Below the pieces are notes generated by a model. That model was not told the origin of the DNA. It worked only from the letters and a program-made list of their open reading frames with translations, and made no database searches. Below, one piece after another: positions 9,117-18,126 of a stretch of DNA of 46,634 nt. Numbering within the stretch: the first letter of the stretch is position 1; every line of letters begins with the position of its first letter. Origin of the DNA: Candidatus Peregrinibacteria bacterium CG10_big_fil_rev_8_21_14_0_10_55_24. GTDB lineage: Bacteria; Patescibacteriota; Gracilibacteria; Peribacterales; Peribacteraceae. The DNA is taken from NCBI GenBank assembly GCA_002772745.1, contig PFDV01000007.1, positions 1 through 46,634 of the forward strand, given 5' to 3'. Position numbers and translations under genes: made by a program.

Positions 9117-9896
9117 ATGCTCTCGATCATCACACCCGTCAGGAATGGCAAACCGTTCATTCGGGCTTGTCTCCAGAATGTCATCGACCAGAAGTGTGAT
9201 GGTATTGAACACATTATCATCGACGGTGGCTCGACAGATGGGACGGTGGAAGTGGTGATGGAGTACGCAGGGAAATACGCATATGTTCGTTGGATATCGG
9301 AGCCAGATAGCGGTCAATCTGACGCAATGAACAAGGGGTTGGCGATGGCTCGCGGCAGTATCGTGTCCTTCCTCAATGTTGATGATGACTACGAGCCCGG
9401 CGTACTGGCGCGTGTTTCAGAACTCTTCCGGCATCTCCCGGAACCATCTCTCCTTGTTGGTAACTGTAACATCTGGCTAGATGGAGGAGTGCTCAGCGAG
9501 GTGAACTGTCCTTCCAGACTCACTGTCACGGATATTCTTGCAAGCCGCAAAGGACCGGCCAATCCCTGCGCGTACTTCTACCACAAATCCCTCCACGAGG
9601 CTATCGGTCTCTACGATACCGAAGACCATTATACCATGGATTACCAATTCATCCTCCGTGCAGTGCAAGTGGCGAACGTCCAGTATGTCAATGAGACGTG
9701 GGGAAACTTTCACTTATATCCCGGGTGCAAGACGTACGAGTCCTGCATCGTCACCAAGCAAGCCGCGTTCCGCAAGGATCGCATCATCCGAAAGTACCTT
9801 GGTACACTGTCATTCCAGAAGAAAACCTTGTATTACCTAAAGCGCTTCGGCTTCAGAATCAAACCGAAGCTCAAGCGGCTCATGATGTCTCACTGA
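9117..9896 (+). CDS. Glycosyltransferase family 2 (WcaA-like), short paralogue
   Basis: 259 residues. ITPVRNGKPFI, IIDGGSTDGT and SEPDSGQSDAMNKG, then NVDDDYEPG as the DxD turn, give a complete inverting GT2 core. The protein is strongly similar to residues 1-260 of the fusion protein at 16236 (shared blocks RVSELF-HLP-PS, NIWL-GGVL, YFYH-SLHE-IGLYD, YTMD, and ETWGNF). That shows a duplication in the island, with the other copy fused to an extra domain. The start has the strand SIITPV right after Met, as usual. No membrane span. Confidence 0.9.
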   Translation: MLSIITPVRNGKPFIRACLQNVIDQKCDGIEHIIIDGGSTDGTVEVVMEYAGKYAYVRWISEPDSGQSDAMNKGLAMARGSIVSFLNVDDDYEPGVLARVSELFRHLPEPSLLVGNCNIWLDGGVLSEVNCPSRLTVTDILASRKGPANPCAYFYHKSLHEAIGLYDTEDHYTMDYQFILRAVQVANVQYVNETWGNFHLYPGCKTYESCIVTKQAAFRKDRIIRKYLGTLSFQKKTLYYLKRFGFRIKPKLKRLMMSH

Positions 9897-9927
9897 GCCT
9901 CCATACCTGTGTTCGGATTTGAAGGGT

Positions 9928-10527
9928 TCACAGTCCGATTTCCCCTGCAACTGATTTCATCGCTTCGAGCGTAATGCTGATGAACTCATCGGGGGGAATC
10001 CCCAGGAGCTCTTCACACCGCAGGATCTGCTCGCGGTTCACCTGTGCAGCAAAGCTCTTCTCCTTCATCTTCTTCTTCACACTCTTCACCTCGACACCCG
10101 CAAGTTTCTTGCTGGGTCGCACCAGTGCTACAGCGATGATGAGTCCTGTGAGCTCATCAACGCAGTACAAGCACTTGCGTAGCATGCTCTCGAGGGGGTG
10201 TGCTGCACCGTACTTCTCGGCGTAGTGTGCGCGGATATCAGCAAGGAGCTCCTGTGGTGCTTTCACGGTTTTCAGGAGTTCTTCGAGCGTCTCGCCACAG
10301 TGCTCTTCCATATCCTTCTCCAATTTGTCCCAGTCTAAATCATGGAGCATGCCAGCGACTTTCCATGTTTGGGGGTCTCCACCGAAGCGCTTCGCGAGTG
10401 CTTCCATTGCAGCACCAGTGGCAATGAGGTGCTCGCGAATCTTGTCGGCGTGCTGCGTGAGGAGATTGTGTGCTTCGGGAAGCATGTAGCCGTATTCAGC
10501 GTGTTGGAGGAGAGGAGTGGTACTCAT
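9928..10527 (-). CDS. HD-domain phosphohydrolase-like protein
   Basis: 199 residues. The HD fold is indicated by HLIATGAAMEAL, the AGMLHDLDWD block (HD pair) and a later His (AHY) plus CVDELTGLI, which together resemble HDIG-type hydrolases. The substrate is unknown; such proteins act on nucleotides or phosphate esters. The C-terminal part is Lys-rich (VKSVKKKMKEK). The start lies 4 bp after the end of the lysyl-tRNA synthetase gene on the same strand, so they form an operon. Confidence 0.82.
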   Translation of the reverse strand: MSTTPLLQHAEYGYMLPEAHNLLTQHADKIREHLIATGAAMEALAKRFGGDPQTWKVAGMLHDLDWDKLEKDMEEHCGETLEELLKTVKAPQELLADIRAHYAEKYGAAHPLESMLRKCLYCVDELTGLIIAVALVRPSKKLAGVEVKSVKKKMKEKSFAAQVNREQILRCEELLGIPPDEFISITLEAMKSVAGEIGL

Positions 10528-10531
10528 GGAC

Positions 10532-12124
10532 CTATGATACTACAGCATCGATGCGCCGTAGGACCTCTTCCCGCTGAAACGTACTCAGAAACCACCCAAC
10601 CTGCGGTCCGCTCGTTCGTCCGAGGAACAATTGGTAGAGCGGCTGGAAAAGGTTCTTTGGCTCTATAGCTTGCTCTGCTTTCACCAGGTGGATCGTCTCG
10701 TGGATCGGTGCACCCTCCCATACAAGAGAGGGGGAAGCGAGTGCGGTTTTCAGTGCCTTCAGCGCTGTCACTTGTGCGGGATCCAACTTCAAATCACTCA
10801 GTGGTTCCTTGAGAATCTTGTAGATGAACTCCTCTGGTGCGTAGTTCTTCAGCCATGGGAGCACGTACTTGGCTCGCTCCTCAAGAGCGGCGAACTCATC
10901 GGCATTCAGTGGAGATCCTTTGAGCTTTACTGCTTCTTCTCTGAGTGTTAAGTGTGGCATCTGAAGGATGAAGCTCAAGACCGTGAAGCGCATCTTCCAG
11001 AGGTCTTTCGGCGGTACAATCGGATCGATCTGTGTGAGCTGGAACGTGCGTGCGTACCCCTCGTAGGGTTCCGGATGACGCCTGAAGTAGTGATCGGCGA
11101 GACGATCATACTCATCGAAGAGTGTGGGGATGGTTGCTCCTTCTGGATCGAGGTCGATGGGCTGGTTTGGAACTTTGCGAATCATGAGAAGCTTCAATAG
11201 TGTCGGTGGGAGGAGATCGGCAATTTCCTTCGCTGATGCTCCAAGCCCCTTACTCGCGCTCATCTTCTTCCCTTTGAAGTTGAAGAATTCGTACGGGATA
11301 TTGAGGGGTTCCGGATTGTGGAAGACTTCCTCGGAGATCCGTCGACCGATTTCGCGTGACCCTCCTGCGGCATAGTGGTCTTTCCCCGCCCCCTCGACGT
11401 CTACACCGAGAACCTTCCATTTTGCAGGCCACTCCACTTTCCAGGGGAGCTTGGCATTCCCATCGAAGGGGCTTATAGAGCCTCGATGCCCGCAACCTTC
11501 AGCCCACTTCACATAATGCTCTTTGCATGTGTAGTGAACCTTCTCGCCGTCCCATCCGGTTACCTGAGTTGTCCCGACCCTCCCACACTGCTCACAGATG
11601 ACACTAAGAGGGTGCCAATCATCAGCCTTCTTTCCTCTACTCACCTCGTAGTAGATCGTCCGGATCTTCTCTGCGTTATCGAGCGCTTCGCGGATCACTT
11701 CATTGAATTTCCCCGTTTCGTAGAGAGGGCGAAGAGTGTAGTACTCGATGGGTAAGCGGAGTGGTTCGACCACTCGTTGAAGTTCTTTACCGAATACCAT
11801 GGGATAGTTTTCCGCACCGGGTTCATGTGCGGGGACGGCGAAGAGAGGTTTGCCCATGTGCGGTCGATACTGCTCCTGATCCACGTAGATAGGTAAGCCG
11901 TCCATGGGATCGAAGTCGTTGAGCTCGAACTTGAACGTATTCTGGATATTTCGCATGGAGAGGACTTGAGAGACGAGTCCATGAATGACGATGCCGCGCA
12001 GGGACCCCACATGCACGCGGCCGGAGAGCGTCTTCTCATCTCTGATGATGAGTGGTTTCCCCTCAGCAATCTTGTCATGGAACCGCGTAGCAATTTCCTC
12101 GACGATTTGATCCACCCAGATCAT
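10532..12124 (-). CDS. lysK: Lysyl-tRNA synthetase, class I
   Basis: 530 residues. It charges tRNA-Lys with lysine. It is the class I (archaeal-type) enzyme: the HIGH-like motif is GRVHVGS (about residues 35-41) in TLSGRVHVGSLRGIVIHG, the KMSKS loop is KKMSASKG (about residue 290), and a Cys-rich insert with CEQC and later Cys/His pairs lies near residue 180. The C-terminal helical anticodon-binding part is intact. ATG 12124 (MIWVDQIV) was taken over a longer upstream ATG at 12175 because this is the usual family start. Class I LysRS is the minority form in bacteria. Confidence 0.94.
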   Translation of the reverse strand: MIWVDQIVEEIATRFHDKIAEGKPLIIRDEKTLSGRVHVGSLRGIVIHGLVSQVLSMRNIQNTFKFELNDFDPMDGLPIYVDQEQYRPHMGKPLFAVPAHEPGAENYPMVFGKELQRVVEPLRLPIEYYTLRPLYETGKFNEVIREALDNAEKIRTIYYEVSRGKKADDWHPLSVICEQCGRVGTTQVTGWDGEKVHYTCKEHYVKWAEGCGHRGSISPFDGNAKLPWKVEWPAKWKVLGVDVEGAGKDHYAAGGSREIGRRISEEVFHNPEPLNIPYEFFNFKGKKMSASKGLGASAKEIADLLPPTLLKLLMIRKVPNQPIDLDPEGATIPTLFDEYDRLADHYFRRHPEPYEGYARTFQLTQIDPIVPPKDLWKMRFTVLSFILQMPHLTLREEAVKLKGSPLNADEFAALEERAKYVLPWLKNYAPEEFIYKILKEPLSDLKLDPAQVTALKALKTALASPSLVWEGAPIHETIHLVKAEQAIEPKNLFQPLYQLFLGRTSGPQVGWFLSTFQREEVLRRIDAVVS

Positions 12125-12262
12125 GGAAAAAAGCTTACCTTGAGGGATGCTGGAAGTACATGGGGTTCTTCTCATACTATCGTTTCATTATCTTTTTGCG
12201 CGGGGAACCGTAGCAGTTAGGGATGTTTTTTAGGATGGTTCCACATTAGTAAGTTCTGTACC

Positions 12263-13045
12263 ATGATTGACATGAAACATCTGTCTTTCTCGATGGTGCG
12301 CAGGCAAATGAATTTCATTATCCAGCTTACGAGGGCTCACCTCATTCTCAGGAATGAAGGGAGTTATCTTGGTTTCTTGTGGTACATGCTTGGTCCGATA
12401 CTCTCCTTCATCATCCTCTTCCTGGTATTTCAACACAGATTGGGAGGAGATATCTCTCTCTATCCTCTGTATCTCTTTTTGGGCATTCTTGTCTGGGATT
12501 TCTTCAATACAGGCAGCATGATGTGCCTGAGGTGCATGGTATCCAGTGGAAGCATCATCAAAAGTCTTCCACTGAGCAGAGATGCCATCGTCATATCGCA
12601 AGTATTTTCTGTCTTTGTGATGCACTGCGTATCGCTGGTAGTGCTGTTGATGATCTGCCTGTTCTTCAATCTCTTCTCTCCTTTCTGGTTTTTCCTTCCC
12701 ATACTCCTCTTCTTGGAGTATCTGTTCGTTCTTGGAGTGGGATTCGCACTCTCTGTCTTCTACGTGTATTTCCGTGATCTGGATCAAATTTGGTCGTTAT
12801 TACTGCGTGTATGGTGGTTCGCAACACCCATCTTCTATGCACTCACTGAGACGGGTCCAGGATCGAAATTAAACATGTTCAATCCGATGTATCATATGAT
12901 CGCACTCTCGCGATCAATCATTCTCTATCAGCAAGCCCCCGAAGTAAAATCTTTCGTCATCCTGTCACTTTTTTCCTGTGTTTCCATTATGATTGGATAT
13001 GTTATCTTTCGAAAGCTCTCCCCTCATCTTGCAGAATATCTATGA
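12263..13045 (+). CDS. wzm: ABC-2 polysaccharide export permease (Wzm-like)
   Basis: 260 residues with six hydrophobic segments. The pattern LILRNEGSYLGFLWYMLGP (amphipathic gate helix and first span) and the LFLGILVWDFF span are typical of ABC-2 permeases exporting O-antigen or teichoic-acid-type chains. Its stop overlaps the ATPase start as ATGA, so the two are cotranslated halves of one exporter. It is placed among the glycosyltransferases, which fits export of the chain they build. Confidence 0.9.
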   Translation: MIDMKHLSFSMVRRQMNFIIQLTRAHLILRNEGSYLGFLWYMLGPILSFIILFLVFQHRLGGDISLYPLYLFLGILVWDFFNTGSMMCLRCMVSSGSIIKSLPLSRDAIVISQVFSVFVMHCVSLVVLLMICLFFNLFSPFWFFLPILLFLEYLFVLGVGFALSVFYVYFRDLDQIWSLLLRVWWFATPIFYALTETGPGSKLNMFNPMYHMIALSRSIILYQQAPEVKSFVILSLFSCVSIMIGYVIFRKLSPHLAEYL

Positions 13046-13872
13046 ACGCACTAGCATCCACTATTGGTATTCACGCAGAAGATTTACACAAGCGCTTTCG
13101 TATTGATCCTCACGGTACGCTCTTCACCAAAATCGTTGCATGGGCGAACGGGTGGGATCACTCTTTTGATCTGTGGGCGGTGAGGGGTATATCTCTCGAT
13201 GTTCGTGCAGGTCAAGTTGTGGGTATCGTGGGGAGAAATGGCTCCGGGAAAAGCACTCTACTACGTCTCATCGCGGGGATCTACCGTCCGAGCGTGGGGC
13301 AAGTGGAGATCAAAGGGAGATTAGTTTCTCTGATTGATCTGGGGTCGGGGATGCAACAACGCATGACACTGCGGGACAATATCTATGTTCAGGGAACCCT
13401 TCTCAACATGACACGAGAGATGATAGAAGAGGCTTTTGACTCGATCCTGGAATTCGCAGAGCTCACAGGATACGAACATCTTCAGCTCTTTCAGTGTTCC
13501 AATGGTATGAGAGCTCGCTTATGTTTCTCTATTGCGCTGCATTCTGCACCACAGGTACTGCTACTCGATGAAGTATTTTCTGCGGGGGACGGATGGTTTG
13601 TGAAGAAAAGTCAGGAAGCAATGGAGCAATTAATAAAAAGTAATATCGCTGTGGTCCAAGTGAGTCACAACTCCGACTTGCTCAGGAAAATATGCGACAG
13701 GGTATTGTGGTTAGAGCAAGGAAGTTTACGAATGGAAGGTGATCCCATCCAAGTTCTCGATGCGTATGAGAAATCGTGCAACCAGCCAGGTGCCGACCCC
13801 ACAGTTCTCATCGACCGCAAACCTCACTCCAGTTATGCTCTTGAACGAAGAGAACGAGTCCTGACAGCATGA
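13042..13872 (+). CDS. wzt: ABC transporter ATP-binding protein (Wzt-like)
   Basis: 276 residues. Walker A is GRNGSGKST (about 64-72), the signature loop is QCSNGMRARL (the Wzt/TagH-type variant of LSGGQ), Walker B is VLLLDEVFSAGD and the switch His is in VSHNSD. An N-terminal HLHKRF-like strand precedes it. The C-terminal carbohydrate-binding domain found in many O-antigen Wzt proteins is absent; only about 50 residues follow the ATPase. This suggests an exporter that does not read a terminal cap by a separate domain. It is translationally coupled to the permease gene. Confidence 0.92.
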   Translation: MNALASTIGIHAEDLHKRFRIDPHGTLFTKIVAWANGWDHSFDLWAVRGISLDVRAGQVVGIVGRNGSGKSTLLRLIAGIYRPSVGQVEIKGRLVSLIDLGSGMQQRMTLRDNIYVQGTLLNMTREMIEEAFDSILEFAELTGYEHLQLFQCSNGMRARLCFSIALHSAPQVLLLDEVFSAGDGWFVKKSQEAMEQLIKSNIAVVQVSHNSDLLRKICDRVLWLEQGSLRMEGDPIQVLDAYEKSCNQPGADPTVLIDRKPHSSYALERRERVLTA

Positions 13873-13893
13873 TAGCAGTGGTGTACTTCAGCT

Positions 13894-14793
13894 ATGTTTG
13901 TACTAAGCTTCCCATCTGTTATGCATGATCCTGTTGTTTCTGTAATTATCCCCTGTTTTAACCACGGACAGTACCTGCCAGAAGCGGTAGAGAGTGCTGA
14001 ACGATGTCATAGTGTGCCTCTGGAGATCATCATTATCGATGACGGTTCTACCGATGAGCTCACGAGAAAAGTATTCAAGCAGATGGAAGCAAAGGGGCAC
14101 CATGTCATTGTGCGTCCGCACGAGGGTCAACCAGCATCCCGTAATGCGGGAATCCGAGCATCCCATGGTCGCTACATCTTTGCTCTTGATGCTGACAATC
14201 GTGTGGCTCCTCAATACATCATCAAAGGTGTGCGTATTCTTGATAAACATGAACGCGTGGGAGTGGTATACAGCGATGCATGGTGGTTTGGCGAGCAAGA
14301 GAAATGGTATAGGGCAGGGCGTTTTGATTTAAACCGGCTGATGCTCACGAACTACATCGATACCTGTGCGCTTTTCCGGAAAACAGTGTGGCAGGATGTT
14401 GGTGGGTACGATAGTGAGATGTGTGGCTTCGAAGATTGGGGATTATGGCTTGCTGCAGCAGCACGTGGTTGGAAGTTTCACTACATCCCAGAGCCCCTCT
14501 ACGAGTACAGGGTTTGCTCAGATTCCGCAATCCGTACTCTCCTGAAGGATCATGTGTATGTGAAAAGGATCTACACAACTGTGTGGATGAAGTACTTTGA
14601 GCAGATATACATGTCACTTCAATATGGGTCTCATGCACTCTATCTACAGCGAAATAGTAGGGGATTGAGATTTATAGATAGCGCTCTGCGGGAGACATTT
14701 TGGAAGGTGCGGTCTCTCTGTGCCGTACAACGTCGTAAAATGATCAACCGGCTTGGCTCTTTTTTACAGAAGTTACATATCACGAAGAGATGA
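13894..14793 (+). CDS. Glycosyltransferase family 2
   Basis: 299 residues. VSVIIPCFNHGQYLPEAVES, the IIDDGSTDE turn, PASRNAGIRASHGRYIFALDADN (DxD) and the acceptor-side GFEDWGLWLAAAARGWKF (an ED-type catalytic base region) give a complete GT2 core. The C-terminal 90 residues are Lys/Arg-rich. ATG 13894 is used; ATG 13921 (MHDPVVSVII) would place the first strand closer to the start and is equally possible. It follows the wzt gene by 21 bp, so it is probably in the exporter operon. Confidence 0.88.
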   Translation: MFVLSFPSVMHDPVVSVIIPCFNHGQYLPEAVESAERCHSVPLEIIIIDDGSTDELTRKVFKQMEAKGHHVIVRPHEGQPASRNAGIRASHGRYIFALDADNRVAPQYIIKGVRILDKHERVGVVYSDAWWFGEQEKWYRAGRFDLNRLMLTNYIDTCALFRKTVWQDVGGYDSEMCGFEDWGLWLAAAARGWKFHYIPEPLYEYRVCSDSAIRTLLKDHVYVKRIYTTVWMKYFEQIYMSLQYGSHALYLQRNSRGLRFIDSALRETFWKVRSLCAVQRRKMINRLGSFLQKLHITKR

Positions 14794-14861
14794 TACCGAG
14801 AAGTGAAGTGGTGATGCAGGGGTTGTGTAGTAATTGTGTACAGAGAAGAAGTACTAACTAC

Positions 14862-14889
14862 TTGGCACAACTGCGATATTCGATACACT
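14862..14889 (+). promoter_or_regulatory. Promoter TTGGCA-N16-TACACT, six bases before a GTG start
   Basis: TTGGCA (14862-14867) and TACACT (14884-14889) are spaced 16 bp. The hexamer ACAACT then leads to GTG at 14896. The expected transcript would start at or next to the start codon. This supports GTG 14896 as the start of the next gene. Confidence 0.55.
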
Positions 14890-14895
14890 ACAACT

Positions 14896-16185
14896 GTGCC
14901 TACGCTTGTCATCTTCTCCATCCCAAAGGCCTTCCACGGACAAGTAGGTATCATTCAACAAAATGCTCTGCGCAGCTGGAAGGCCACGGATGCAGAAGTG
15001 GTGATTTTTGGGGATGAACCTGGGTGTGCCCAAGTTTGCCAGGATCTGCACATTCGACATTGTCCGACAGTCGCATGCAGTCCGAACGGTACAGGTGTTC
15101 CGCTTGTGAGCGATGCTTTTCAACAGGTGCAAGAGATGATCATTGCGGACTTCTACGTGTATGTGAATGCGGATATTATTCTTCTGCACGAGGAACTAGA
15201 AGAGATTCTGCAAACCATTCGTGCAACGGTACCGCGATCACTGACCATAGCCCGTCGTTGGAACATCGACGTTGCGGGTAACATTGACCTCAGCACGCAC
15301 GATCAACGATGGGTCCTACGGGCATCAGTACATGCGAGCGGGACGATGGAAGGTCGGCTCTGTGGCATTGATATCTTCATATTTCCGCGTGGAATTCTCG
15401 CCTGGATCCCGACGTTCGTCGTCGGGCGTGCGGGATGGGATGGGCGCCTTGTCTATGAGGCGCTCGAGCATGGGCTTCCTGTTATTGATGCTACAGGACA
15501 ACTCACGGTCATTCATCAGAATCACGACTACAGTCATGTGATTGGTGGAAGACGAGAGATCTTCATGAATTGCGACGCCATCTTCAACGGCCAGAAAGAA
15601 ACACGGAAATTACGGTTTGTCGAAGATGCCACATTCACCATTGAGAGCCTCTCCTGGATGCATGGTGCCGGGCAAACAATGCCTGCACCCTGCCCACGTC
15701 AACCACGTCTCTCGATCGTGACACCAATTTCACAGGCTCATCCTGCGGAGCTAGAGGCGACCATCCTAAGCGTGTTGCAACAAAGGTACATGAATCTTGA
15801 GTACCTGCTCGTTGGGGAAGTGGATGCCGGCATTAGTCCGCTCATTAAGCGCTATGAGCGCTATCTTGCGGGATTGGTGCATGCATCGGAAGGAGACACT
15901 GTTCGCCGTGCTTTTGATCGGGTGCTCGGTGCTATCGTGGGGTGGCTACCGCCGGGGTGCACTCTCACGCCGGGGAGCATCAATGCCATCCTTGCGCAAT
16001 GCACTGCCGGGGAGCCGGTGATTGTCGGATCTACACGTGGAGTTCCGCACCGTTGTGCGGTGTTCGGGAATAAGGATCAATGGATGCAATGTGTCTTCGA
16101 TCCGTTGGCTCTCCGCTGCATGGCACGCTCTCCCGTGAGCGGGCTTAAGCATCAAGACGTTCATTGCTGCCGAGAAACCACGTAG
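14896..16185 (+). CDS. Two-module glycosyltransferase-like protein; second GT2 module lacks catalytic motifs
   Basis: 429 residues. Module 1 (about 1-240) begins TLVIFSIPKAFHGQVG and has FGDEPG and YVNADIILL, a GT-A-like module related to the NVDI/NADI proteins of this island; it ends with YEALEHGLPVID and HQNHDYSH. Module 2 (about 270-429) begins LSIVTPISQAHPAELEATILSVLQ, a clear GT2 start, and continues with spacing like a GT2 enzyme. The DGGSTDG and DxD turns are replaced by VGEVDAGIS and WLPPGCTLTPG, so it is probably not catalytic. GTG 14896 is supported by a promoter six bases away and by the family start; a GTG at 14836 would add 20 residues with no likeness. Confidence 0.78.
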   Translation: MPTLVIFSIPKAFHGQVGIIQQNALRSWKATDAEVVIFGDEPGCAQVCQDLHIRHCPTVACSPNGTGVPLVSDAFQQVQEMIIADFYVYVNADIILLHEELEEILQTIRATVPRSLTIARRWNIDVAGNIDLSTHDQRWVLRASVHASGTMEGRLCGIDIFIFPRGILAWIPTFVVGRAGWDGRLVYEALEHGLPVIDATGQLTVIHQNHDYSHVIGGRREIFMNCDAIFNGQKETRKLRFVEDATFTIESLSWMHGAGQTMPAPCPRQPRLSIVTPISQAHPAELEATILSVLQQRYMNLEYLLVGEVDAGISPLIKRYERYLAGLVHASEGDTVRRAFDRVLGAIVGWLPPGCTLTPGSINAILAQCTAGEPVIVGSTRGVPHRCAVFGNKDQWMQCVFDPLALRCMARSPVSGLKHQDVHCCRETT

Positions 16186-16194
16186 TGTGAGTGG

Positions 16195-16223
16195 TTTGTA
16201 GGTCATGCATTTTCCTTCATACT
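16195..16223 (+). promoter_or_regulatory. Promoter TTTGTA-N17-CATACT
   Basis: TTTGTA (16195-16200) and CATACT (16218-16223) are 17 bp apart, and the ATG of the fusion gene is 12 bases beyond. The predicted leader is only a few bases long. Confidence 0.4.
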
Positions 16224-16235
16224 CTCTTCCTTGGT

Positions 16236-18122
16236 ATGTCCGTAAAGATCAGCATCATCACGCCGGTGCTCAATGGAGCTGACTATATCAACTTCTGCTT
16301 GCGGAACGTTGCTACACAAGGATACCCCGATATAGAACACATTGTTGTTGATGGAGGATCAACGGACGGCACACTCGAATATATTCAGCGCTTTGCAGAG
16401 AGGCATTCGCACGTGAGGCTGCTCTCCCGGCCGGGTTTGGGACAGTCAGCAGCGATGAATCTGGGCATTTCTATGGCAACGGGTGATGTTCTGGGCATTC
16501 TCAATGATGATGACTACTACGGGCTGGGAGTGCTGAAGAGAGTGAGTGAACTCTTCAAGCACCTCCCCAATCCAAGTTTTGTTGCAGCAGATTGCAATAT
16601 TTGGCTGAAGGGAGGAGTGCTCTTGCGCGTTGATCGGCCCACTCGTCTCGGTATTACTGATCTCCTTCAAGGGCCACAGGTGTATCCGTTCCCATGCAAT
16701 CCATCCTCGTACTTCTACCATCGTTCGCTCCATGAGTTCATTGGACTTTATGATGAAACTGACGATTATACGATGGATGTGGAATTCATTTTTCGCGCTG
16801 CACGTGCTGCACATTGTGTATACGTTGAAGAAACGTGGGGGAACTTTCGGTTTTTCCCTGGGACGAAGACTTATGAGGATATTCAACAACATCGCTGTGG
16901 AATTCGGGTGGCAGAAAAAATTCATAAACATGAGCGCATTCTTCCGTGGCACCTGCGCACGGTGACTGTGATCAAGCGTTTCATGCTAAGGGTGCAACGC
17001 ATTGCACGTCGGTTCATGCATCACTATCTCGGCGTTGCGTGGTTACCTCCGTTCGTGAAGGGAGTTCAGTTGCCCAGATGTGTGCGACGTAGAGTGAGAC
17101 AATTCTCCATTGCACGAGGACTCGTTGTGCCATCTTCTCCGATGCAAATACAGACAAATCCTTCCATGCAGCGCTGGCATGAAAGCAGGATGAGCGTCCA
17201 GGGTGTTCGAGAAGCAGCAGAAATACCTGAGCATGTCTTGTCGGCGAGTATGCCCGGGAAACCATCTATCTGTCTCATTGCCTTATACATTGGTCAATGG
17301 CCTCAATGGATGAGTTTCTTCTACGAAACCTGCCGTTACAACCCCACAATTCACTGGCTCCTGGTTGGCTCAGAGCCTCTCCCCTCGGGGGCGCCTTGGA
17401 ATATACAGTATCTTTCACTTGATCTCCCCGCATTCAACCGCTTGGCCTCGGAGCGCTTGGGATTGCAGGTTGAAGTACATCCACAGTTCCTCCGAAAGTT
17501 TTGTGATTTTAAATGTACATATGGGAGGCTCTTTGAGGAGTGTCTTTCTCCGTATACATTTTGGGGTCATTGCGATTTGGATGTTGTTTTCGGTGACATC
17601 CGATATTTTCTCACGCGAGAGATCCTCGATAAATACGACGTGATTTCTTCGTACGGCCTCCGCCTGAATGGACCGTTTACAATCTATCGCAAAACTCCTG
17701 AACTCCTACGATTCTACGAGAAGAATGATATGCATGCTGTTGTGTTCTCTGATACTTGGAAACCCTACTCATTCGACGAGTACTATCTCACACAGACTGT
17801 ACAGGAGCTCGCAGCGCGAGGGGAATTAAGATTACGCTTAGACGATACCTTTCAGCGACATGACCGTCATGGGGGCTTGCATTACTGGTATGAGGGTAAT
17901 CTCTTAGATGCATGCAGTCGCAAGCCGGCCCTTCTCTTCCATTTTGCACAATGGAAGAAACAATGGACGAATCAAGCGTTCTCCTTTGACGCACTGGGGC
18001 CCAAAGCTTTTGTCATCCTTCGAGAAGGACTATTCCAATTCCAACGCGATTGGAGCGATTCGTTAAAGGATGACTACAACAAAGCGCTGATTAACATGCG
18101 GTTAGGGTATATGCCTCATTGA
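16236..18122 (+). CDS. Fusion: GT2 glycosyltransferase + DUF6625-like GT-A domain
   Basis: 628 residues. Residues 1-260 are a full GT2 core (ISIITPVLNGADYI, VVDGGSTDGT, the acidic turn NDDDYYG), paralogous to the 259-residue protein at 9117. A linker of about 90 residues follows. The C-terminal 280 residues match the DUF6625 pattern as remembered: ICLIALYIGQWPQWMSFFYETCRYNP, FCDFKCTYGRLFEECLSPY, WGHCDLDVVFGDIRYFL (acidic DLD metal turn), and SFDEYYLTQTV. So one chain probably holds two transferases adding successive sugars. ATG 16236 (MSVKISIITP) is preferred over the upstream GTG. The next gene starts 4 bp after the stop. Confidence 0.85.
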   Translation: MSVKISIITPVLNGADYINFCLRNVATQGYPDIEHIVVDGGSTDGTLEYIQRFAERHSHVRLLSRPGLGQSAAMNLGISMATGDVLGILNDDDYYGLGVLKRVSELFKHLPNPSFVAADCNIWLKGGVLLRVDRPTRLGITDLLQGPQVYPFPCNPSSYFYHRSLHEFIGLYDETDDYTMDVEFIFRAARAAHCVYVEETWGNFRFFPGTKTYEDIQQHRCGIRVAEKIHKHERILPWHLRTVTVIKRFMLRVQRIARRFMHHYLGVAWLPPFVKGVQLPRCVRRRVRQFSIARGLVVPSSPMQIQTNPSMQRWHESRMSVQGVREAAEIPEHVLSASMPGKPSICLIALYIGQWPQWMSFFYETCRYNPTIHWLLVGSEPLPSGAPWNIQYLSLDLPAFNRLASERLGLQVEVHPQFLRKFCDFKCTYGRLFEECLSPYTFWGHCDLDVVFGDIRYFLTREILDKYDVISSYGLRLNGPFTIYRKTPELLRFYEKNDMHAVVFSDTWKPYSFDEYYLTQTVQELAARGELRLRLDDTFQRHDRHGGLHYWYEGNLLDACSRKPALLFHFAQWKKQWTNQAFSFDALGPKAFVILREGLFQFQRDWSDSLKDDYNKALINMRLGYMPH

Positions 18123-18126
18123 GAAT

